NCBI GenBank assembly: GCA_039182715.1 | Contig: JBCDBY010000150.1 | Span: forward strand, 1 to 10,638 | Direction: 5' to 3' | Length of the DNA: 10,638 nucleotides | Source: JBCDBY01 sp039182715 | GTDB taxonomy: Bacteria; Planctomycetota; PLA2 | In this document: piece by piece, positions 1 through 4,485 of the stretch | Position numbering within the stretch: the stretch's first letter is position 1 | Layout: every line of letters begins with the position of its first letter | Notes under the pieces: generated by a model | Seen by the model: only the letters and a program-made list of their open reading frames with translations | Databases searched by the model: none | Told to the model about the DNA's origin: nothing | Position numbers and translations under genes: made by a program

Positions 1-778
1 AGACGGGATTCTCACCGTTGGTGCGGCGGAAGGCGTCGAGCGCCTCCTTCGCCTTGTCGAAGCGGTTGTAGACGATGTGCCGCTCGATCTCCTTGAGCTT
101 CCCCTCGGCGTCCGCCGAGTTCATCCGCGTCTCGACGTTCTCGATCAGCCGCTTGATCGCCGACTCGGGGTACTTCGGGTCGCCCAGCGAGAGCACCGTC
201 TCGTAGTGCTGCTTGGCCTGGGGCAGCGCACCCATGATCCGCGCGTACTCGGCGATCTGGTAGTGGTCCTGCGCGCTCTCGGGCGGGCTCGCCTTGACCT
301 TCATCTCATACAGCTCGTCCGGCGTGTAGATCACGCGCGCATCGAGAAGCTCGCGACGCTCCTCGCGGACATCGCTCAAACGAATCGGAACGATGCCGTC
401 GGCGGTCTTGAGCTTGTAGCGGCCATCCTTGCGCGCCGTCTCCCGGTTGAGGACCAGCCCCTTGAACAGGTTGCCGGTCCGGTTGCGGATGACGTCGCCC
501 TCGACCATCTCGCCGCCGCTGCTCTCGGCCACTTCGAACCCGAGCTTGACGCGCAGTTCGGTCGCCTGGCTCGGCTTCACCTGCGCCCACGGGATCGTCA
601 TCTTGCGCTTGGTCTTCATGTCCCGAATCACAAGCTTGGCGTCGGTGCACTGGTTCTCGATGACGTATCCGGTGATCCGGGCGCCGGTCTTCAGCTTCAC
701 ACGGACGGGCTTCGCGGAACCGGGGAGGGCGAGAGCCACCGAACCCAGCAATGCCGCGACGAGCAGCAGTTGGCGCAT
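1..778 (-). CDS. Exported protein with two SH3-like beta units and a helical C-terminal part (3' end outside window)
   Basis: The frame opens with ATG at 778-776 and stays open to the left edge, giving 259 residues with no stop. Residues 1-22 look like a signal peptide: a short basic start, a Leu/Ala/Val core, then Pro-Gly-Ser-Ala before Lys23. Two similar beta-rich units follow, about residues 25-69 (VRVKLKTGARITGYVIEN) and 91-140 (GEMVEGDVIRNRTGNLFKG). Both show the lysine/glycine strand-turn-strand pattern of small SH3-like barrels. From about residue 150 the chain is helical and TPR-like (QAKQHYETVLSLGDPKYPES, later DKAKEALDAF). An AGGAG at 784-788, five bases before the ATG, supports this start. 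The gene begins 12 bases after the gspI stop, so it is probably co-transcribed with the pseudopilins. I do not recognise a named family. A periplasmic accessory or scaffold for the pilus machine is plausible but inferred from position only. Confidence 0.85.
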   Translation of the reverse strand, partial: MRQLLLVAALLGSVALALPGSAKPVRVKLKTGARITGYVIENQCTDAKLVIRDMKTKRKMTIPWAQVKPSQATELRVKLGFEVAESSGGEMVEGDVIRNRTGNLFKGLVLNRETARKDGRYKLKTADGIVPIRLSDVREERRELLDARVIYTPDELYEMKVKASPPESAQDHYQIAEYARIMGALPQAKQHYETVLSLGDPKYPESAIKRLIENVETRMNSADAEGKLKEIERHIVYNRFDKAKEALDAFRRTNGENPV

Positions 779-783
779 CGAAA

Positions 784-788
784 CTCCT
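784..788 (-). promoter_or_regulatory. Ribosome binding site of the left-edge exported protein
   Basis: AGGAG on the minus strand lies five bases before the ATG at 778. It sits between the gspI stop (793-791) and the next start, and it fixes the start of a gene whose end is outside the window. Confidence 0.7.
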
Positions 789-790
789 AT

Positions 791-1357
791 CTAACGTCTC
801 TTGTCGTCGAGGTTCCGGACCTTGTCCCGGCGTTCCCCCGATGTCATGCCCGAGCGGGAGTCGCGCTGGAAGAACTCGAAGTTCGGCACGCCTTCCCGGG
901 TCAGGAACTCCTTGTCGACGAGTTCCGACTCGTCGAGCTGCCCGCTGAGGCGATAGATGCGAATGTGCGCCACCGCACTCGACCCCGAGACGGAGAACTT
1001 GTCCTCCTCGAAGTCGATTTCGTACTTGTAGCCGCGGAAGCGCTCCACCGCCTCGCGGATGAGCGCGTCGGCGTTCGCCTCGGCGTCCCCCTCGTCGGTC
1101 AGGTCGGCCACGATCTTCTTCGGCAGCGGCGTTTCGCCGTCCTTCACCGAGCTCGGATCGAAGTTGCTGAAGGCGACCTGGGCGTGGTGCCGGGCGAAGT
1201 TGCGCAACTCCGTGATCCGGTTGTTCTCCACCCGGTCCGACTGGAACTTCACCGCGGCCACGAAGATCGAGAGGATCGACGTGGCGCCGAGGGCGAGGAT
1301 CGACATGGCGATCATCACCTCGAGCAGGGTGAATCCGGACTTTCGCGCGTGCCTCAT
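791..1357 (-). CDS. gspI: GspI/PilV-like minor pseudopilin
   Basis: A 188-residue minor pseudopilin of a type IV filament system. It is inserted in the inner membrane, cut by prepilin peptidase and expected at the tip of the pseudopilus. The leader MRHARKSG is followed by FTLLEVMIAMSILALGA, so cleavage is expected between Gly8 and Phe9, with Glu at mature position 5. Mature residues 1-25 form the hydrophobic helix and a charged helix follows. The length is slightly above the usual 120-150 for GspI. The last about 25 residues are strongly charged (ending LDDKRR) and probably exposed. The frame is open upstream to 1405, but I chose ATG 1357-1355 because GGAGG lies eight bases before it and because it gives a normal short basic leader. 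It follows gspJ after the operon's longest gap (76 bases). The order G-H-J-I differs from the usual G-H-I-J. PilV is the pilus counterpart and cannot be excluded. Confidence 0.85.
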   Translation of the reverse strand: MRHARKSGFTLLEVMIAMSILALGATSILSIFVAAVKFQSDRVENNRITELRNFARHHAQVAFSNFDPSSVKDGETPLPKKIVADLTDEGDAEANADALIREAVERFRGYKYEIDFEEDKFSVSGSSAVAHIRIYRLSGQLDESELVDKEFLTREGVPNFEFFQRDSRSGMTSGERRDKVRNLDDKRR

Positions 1358-1365
1358 GCGTGCAT

Positions 1366-1370
1366 CCTCC
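1366..1370 (-). promoter_or_regulatory. Ribosome binding site that decides the gspI start
   Basis: GGAGG on the minus strand, eight bases before ATG 1357. It favours this start over the in-frame ATG 48 bases upstream, which would add a leader unlike a prepilin signal. Confidence 0.75.
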
Positions 1371-1383
1371 AGTGTAGCACCGT

Positions 1384-1423
1384 CCCGCAGGGGCTGTCGG
1401 GGCACGCCCTGGGGCAGGGTGCC
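1384..1423 (-). other. Two adjacent stem-loops between gspJ and gspI
   Basis: Read in the direction of transcription, the first hairpin (1423-1401) is GGCAC-CCTG, loop CCC, CAGG-(GC bulge)-GTGCC. The second (1401-1384) is CCCG-(A bulge)-CAG, loop CCC, CTG-CGGG. Both fill the only sizeable intergenic gap in the operon. No T-run follows either one, so a standard intrinsic terminator is not supported. They could protect the mRNA end, cause processing or partial attenuation, or arise by chance in GC-rich DNA. The pairing is seen in the sequence; the function is inferred. Confidence 0.4.
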
Positions 1424-1433
1424 TCGTCGATGC

Positions 1434-2654
1434 TCAGTTGTTGTCGTCCCGGAAGGCCGGAATCGGAATCGTCACGTCGTAGATCTGGCCCAGATAGACG
1501 TTCGTCTCGGCGGGATGGTTCACGCCCACCGTGTTCCGCCGGCCGCGACCGCCGATCAGGAAGGTGTCCCGGTCGCTGGAGTCGCGCTGTTCGACCATGA
1601 CCCACTCCGGGCCGACCTTGAAGAGCATCCGGGACAGGATGCCCATGCCGGTGCCGAAGCTGGCGTCGTGCACGCTGAACTCGGCGGCCCCCATCGGCAG
1701 GTCCGACTTGAGCTGCGTGGACGACTCCTTGAGGGCGAACTCCACGCGGACGCGACGCGGCCAGATGTCGTCCGGCGCGTAGTTGGCCGACCGCGCGGTG
1801 TTGTTGAGCGCGAAGGCACCGTCGCCGGTAACGAGCAGACCGCGGGTCGAGTCCCAGATGCGCGACGGGCCACAGGGCGACGGGCCGGCGCCGAGCGCCT
1901 CCAGCGCCTGCGGACGCGCGGTCACGCGCGGGTCGCCCTTGAGGTACTCCCACGTCGTCGTGTACTGCGTCCAGAAGTAGAGATCGAAGAGCAGCACGTC
2001 CTGGAAGACGGGCTGCGGCTGGATGTTGCGGATGAGCTTGCCGTACTCGTCGAAGTTCTTCGGGTCGAGCAGCGTGCCCTCGCCGCCGATCGGCGACCGG
2101 TAGGCGCGATAGACGGCGCCGATGCCCGGCTCGTCGGGGTCGGGCAGCCAGATCCAGAGCACCTCGATGGCGCCGCCGGTCGGGAGGTGGAGGTTTTCCT
2201 TCCACTCCTTCTCGTCGTCCTGGCCGTCGATGAACTTGTCCGCCTTCGGGTTGGTGCCCGCGCGGCTGGCGTAGACCTCGATCTCGCCGAGGCCGTTGAT
2301 GTGGCGCACGAACGCCAGATAGCGGCACGGCACCTGCCGCTCACCGAAGGTGTAGTTGACGTAGCCCGACATGAACCGGTTGTCGGGAATGACCGCCGGC
2401 TGCTCCGGCTGCGTGTCGCTCGCCTTGAGGTCGACCGGAATGCGGTCGCGGTTGTCCGGCGTGCGGACGCTGCGCAGGTCATCCTCCAGACGCGGCAGGC
2501 TCATCTCCTTGCGGTCTTCGTTCTGCGAACCGCGGGTGCCCACCATCCACATGTCGACCGCGTTGGTCATGAGCAGCACGACGGAGAAGCCGATGAGCGT
2601 GAAGAGGCTCATCGCGATGAGGATCTCGAGCAGGGTGAATCCGGATCGGCGCAT
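1434..2654 (-). CDS. gspJ: Enlarged GspJ/PilW-like minor pseudopilin
   Basis: A 406-residue minor pseudopilin with the leader MRRSG followed by FTLLEILIAMSLFTLIGFS. Cleavage is expected after Gly5, leaving an N-methylated Phe and Glu at mature position 5. The hydrophobic helix covers residues 6-29. The following helix has an arginine/acidic stretch around LPRLEDDLRSV (53-63), as GspJ proteins do after the membrane helix. Near 297-309 the strand IWPRRVRVEFALK resembles the conserved GspJ beta strand. The protein is about twice the usual GspJ length; most of the excess lies between about residues 70 and 295, with many aromatics and prolines and two cysteines (110, 261). ATG 2654-2652 has GGAG at 2662-2665 seven bases upstream. 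It starts 23 bases after the LamG pseudopilin gene. In T2SS, GspJ joins GspI and GspK in the tip complex; no GspK is seen here. PilW is the pilus alternative. Confidence 0.8.
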   Translation of the reverse strand: MRRSGFTLLEILIAMSLFTLIGFSVVLLMTNAVDMWMVGTRGSQNEDRKEMSLPRLEDDLRSVRTPDNRDRIPVDLKASDTQPEQPAVIPDNRFMSGYVNYTFGERQVPCRYLAFVRHINGLGEIEVYASRAGTNPKADKFIDGQDDEKEWKENLHLPTGGAIEVLWIWLPDPDEPGIGAVYRAYRSPIGGEGTLLDPKNFDEYGKLIRNIQPQPVFQDVLLFDLYFWTQYTTTWEYLKGDPRVTARPQALEALGAGPSPCGPSRIWDSTRGLLVTGDGAFALNNTARSANYAPDDIWPRRVRVEFALKESSTQLKSDLPMGAAEFSVHDASFGTGMGILSRMLFKVGPEWVMVEQRDSSDRDTFLIGGRGRRNTVGVNHPAETNVYLGQIYDVTIPIPAFRDDNN

Positions 2655-2677
2655 GGTTACTCTCCGTTACTCCCCCG

Positions 2678-3781
2678 CTATTCCCCGGGCCTCGGCGTGC
2701 GCGCTTCCCCGGAGAGCCCGACTTCCATGCGACGGCGCGCGCCGCGGCCGGACTCGCCGCCCTCCATCTCGAACTGGAGCTCGACCGCCTCCGAGTGGCG
2801 ACGCGGGTCAAGCTGGCGGTTGCGGAAATAGATGATCACGCGGTCGGAGAGGCGTTTGCCGTTCTCGTCGATGCGATAGATCGATTCGGCGATCTCGTAG
2901 CGATCGTCGCTGTCCTCGTAGATGCCGCCGATCTGGAGCGAATCGAAACCGCCCTCATAGGAGTCGCCGATCCACATGTCGACCGAGGCGTCGCCGGTCG
3001 CCGGCTTCATCGCGTTGCCCTTGTCCGAGCGCTCGCCGCGCACCGCCCCGTCGATCTGGATCTGGAAGCGGTTGCGGTCGTAGGAGATGCGGACGTCGTA
3101 CCAGCGGCCGGCGAGAATCGGGTTCTCCCACTCGATGACCTGCTCGCCTCCCCGCTCGCCCGTGCGGATCACGTGCATGCCGGCGCCCTTGCCGTCCTCG
3201 TCCGCCGCGAGGCGGATCTTCGCCTCGATGCCGTAGCGACCGGAGTCGCCGCCGATCACGTTCACCTCGAACGCCGTGCCCTTGCGGAAGAGCTGCATGT
3301 TCTGGCGCGTCGTGCTCGTCGGCACGTTGATGCGGCACTCGATGCTGAATCCCTCGACGAACTGCTGCCAGGGACGGTCCGCCAGGGTCACGCGCGAGCC
3401 GCCGTCGAACTGGATGTGGCGCCCCTGCATGCTGGGCACCGGCGCGTTCTCGACGACGTCGACGCCGCCCGACCGCTTGATCACGTCGAGCACGCTGGCG
3501 TCCTCGAAGTTCTCGCAGTGCCACGTGAAGACCGGCCGCTGCCGGAAGACGCGAATCTCGCCGCCGCCCGAGTCGAGCGTGTCCACGGTCACGTAGGCGC
3601 TCGCGCTCCCGAAGGCGCTAGCTCGCGCCGTCGCGAGGAGGTTGGCGCCCGCGGTGACGGTCTGCGTGAGCAGGTTGCCCGTCCCCGCGCGCTGGATGAG
3701 GCCGACCCCGAGCCCCATCAGCACCGCGATGAGGCTGATGGTCACCAGGATCTCGATGAGCGTGAAGCCGCGGCGACGCAC
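2678..3781 (-). CDS. GspH-like pseudopilin with an inserted LamG / concanavalin-A-like domain
   Basis: A 367-residue prepilin-type protein. The leader MRRRG precedes FTLIEILVTISLIAVLMGLG, with Glu at mature position 5, so prepilin peptidase should cut after Gly5. Residues 36-80 form the second half of the pilin helix and a first strand (YVTVDTLDSGGGEIRVFR), as in GspH. About residues 84-290 look like a LamG/concanavalin-A jelly roll: GRHIQFDGGSRVTLAD (120-135), GFSIECRI (144-151), GRWYDVRISYDRNRFQIQID (225-244) and MWIGDSYEGGFDSLQIGGI (269-287) match the usual repeats. Residues 313-358 return to GspH-like strands (VELQFEMEGG, then RRRMEVGLSG). The start is GTG 3781-3779, three bases after the gspG stop, with GGAGGG at 3792-3797. 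LamG domains commonly bind sugars or proteins; binding here is inferred. Assignment to the GspH class rests on gene order and fold pattern. Confidence 0.85.
   Translation of the reverse strand: MRRRGFTLIEILVTISLIAVLMGLGVGLIQRAGTGNLLTQTVTAGANLLATARASAFGSASAYVTVDTLDSGGGEIRVFRQRPVFTWHCENFEDASVLDVIKRSGGVDVVENAPVPSMQGRHIQFDGGSRVTLADRPWQQFVEGFSIECRINVPTSTTRQNMQLFRKGTAFEVNVIGGDSGRYGIEAKIRLAADEDGKGAGMHVIRTGERGGEQVIEWENPILAGRWYDVRISYDRNRFQIQIDGAVRGERSDKGNAMKPATGDASVDMWIGDSYEGGFDSLQIGGIYEDSDDRYEIAESIYRIDENGKRLSDRVIIYFRNRQLDPRRHSEAVELQFEMEGGESGRGARRRMEVGLSGEARTPRPGE
2912..3529 (-). other. LamG-type domain coding segment inside the GspH-like gene
   Basis: Approximate limits of residues 85-290 of the pseudopilin. 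The hallmark strands are an N-terminal GRHIQFDGG, a middle RWYDVRISYD followed by QIQIDGAV, and a closing IGDSYEGGFDSLQIGG. These correspond to the fdG, w-h-v-ytyd, l-y-v-DG and iG-fdGxiD signatures of laminin-G/concanavalin-like domains. The boundaries are judged by eye. Confidence 0.7.
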
Positions 3782-3784
3782 GCG

Positions 3785-4471
3785 CTACTGGCCCTCCGTC
3801 CGGAAGTTCATCACGTCGTCACTGATGTCATCCTCCGACTGGACCCCGTCGGGACCGAGCGAAATGACCTGGAACGTGTCCGGATGGTAGTAGGTGTCAT
3901 CCTCACGCTTGCGCGCGGTGACCTCGACCACGTCGCCCAGGAAGTTGGTTACCTGGAAGATCTTGCCGTAGTCGCCGTTGTAGATGTAGGTGATCGGGCT
4001 GCCCCAGGCGTCGAGGATCTCGCGCGCCTCGGCGTTCCGACCGCCCGGCGGCGTCTCGGTGAAGCTGTCGCCGTCGATGTTGCCGAACGGCTCCTCGATC
4101 CGCTGCAGTTCGTCGTCCTGCAGCCGCGTCGAGAAGTCGGGGTGCAGCAGCTGGATGAGCAGGATCTCGGAGTTGACGTTGGTCTCGTTGCCGTCCGAGA
4201 AGCCGACGTTCTTCCAGGGCTTCGCCTTGCCGCCCAGCTTGGAGAGCGTGGAGAGGCTCGAGGCGGGCCAGCGTCCGAATTCCTGCTTGAACCGCCGGAT
4301 CTTCATGTCGAGAACGACGTTGATGACTTCCTTCGTCCCTGTCACCTGGGCCTTTTCGTTGGCCTTGCCGATGATGACGCCGACGAGTCCGGCGAGCACC
4401 CCGATGATCGCGATGACCACCAGGACCTCGATCAGCGTAAAGCCGGTCTTCTTGCTGTGTACGCGGTGCAT
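3785..4471 (-). CDS. gspG: GspG-like major pseudopilin
   Basis: A 228-residue major pseudopilin, expected to polymerise into the periplasmic pseudopilus. The leader MHRVHSKKTG precedes FTLIEVLVVIAIIGVLAGLV, with cleavage after Gly10 and Glu at mature position 5. The hydrophobic helix is followed by an amphipathic helix (NVVLDMKIRRFKQEFGRWP), matching the GspG pattern that ends in a Gly-x-(Tyr/Trp)-Pro turn. EILDAWGSPITYIY (151-164) corresponds to the family's D-P-W-G-x-P-Y segment. The C-terminal FQVISLGPDGVQSEDDISDD (200-219) corresponds to the conserved S-x-G-x-D-G loop that binds calcium in GspG. The protein is about 80 residues longer than typical GspG, mainly between residues 75 and 150. 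The frame is open to 4564, but ATG 4471-4469 gives the proper leader and has GAGG eight bases upstream; the longer version would overlap the preceding gene. It follows the 998-residue gene after 14 bases. Confidence 0.92.
   Translation of the reverse strand: MHRVHSKKTGFTLIEVLVVIAIIGVLAGLVGVIIGKANEKAQVTGTKEVINVVLDMKIRRFKQEFGRWPASSLSTLSKLGGKAKPWKNVGFSDGNETNVNSEILLIQLLHPDFSTRLQDDELQRIEEPFGNIDGDSFTETPPGGRNAEAREILDAWGSPITYIYNGDYGKIFQVTNFLGDVVEVTARKREDDTYYHPDTFQVISLGPDGVQSEDDISDDVMNFRTEGQ
3792..3797 (-). promoter_or_regulatory. Ribosome binding site supporting the GTG start of the LamG pseudopilin
   Basis: GGAGGG inside the last codons of gspG, ten bases before GTG 3781. The spacing is a little long. 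Placement inside the upstream gene suggests translational coupling. Confidence 0.55.
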
Positions 4472-4479
4472 TGCTCTTT

Positions 4480-4483
4480 CCTC
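4480..4483 (-). promoter_or_regulatory. Ribosome binding site that decides the gspG start
   Basis: GAGG (in GAGGAAAG) lies eight bases before ATG 4471, just after the TAA of the preceding gene. It selects the start with a normal prepilin leader over upstream in-frame starts. Confidence 0.7.
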
Positions 4484-4485
4484 GT

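Noticed and set aside
1358..1405. N-terminal extension of the gspI frame by 16 residues
   Set aside because: The ATG at 1357 has GGAGG at ideal distance and yields a normal eight-residue leader; the extension lies over the hairpins.
1384..1423. Intrinsic terminator after gspJ
   Set aside because: Stem-loops are present but no T-run follows in the direction of transcription, and the next gene begins within 30 bases on the same strand.
1434..1900. Possible GspK-like pseudopilin in the C-terminal half of the gspJ frame
   Set aside because: No second prepilin leader is present in the window; only four leaders (before Phe-Thr-Leu) are found, all with Glu at mature position 5.
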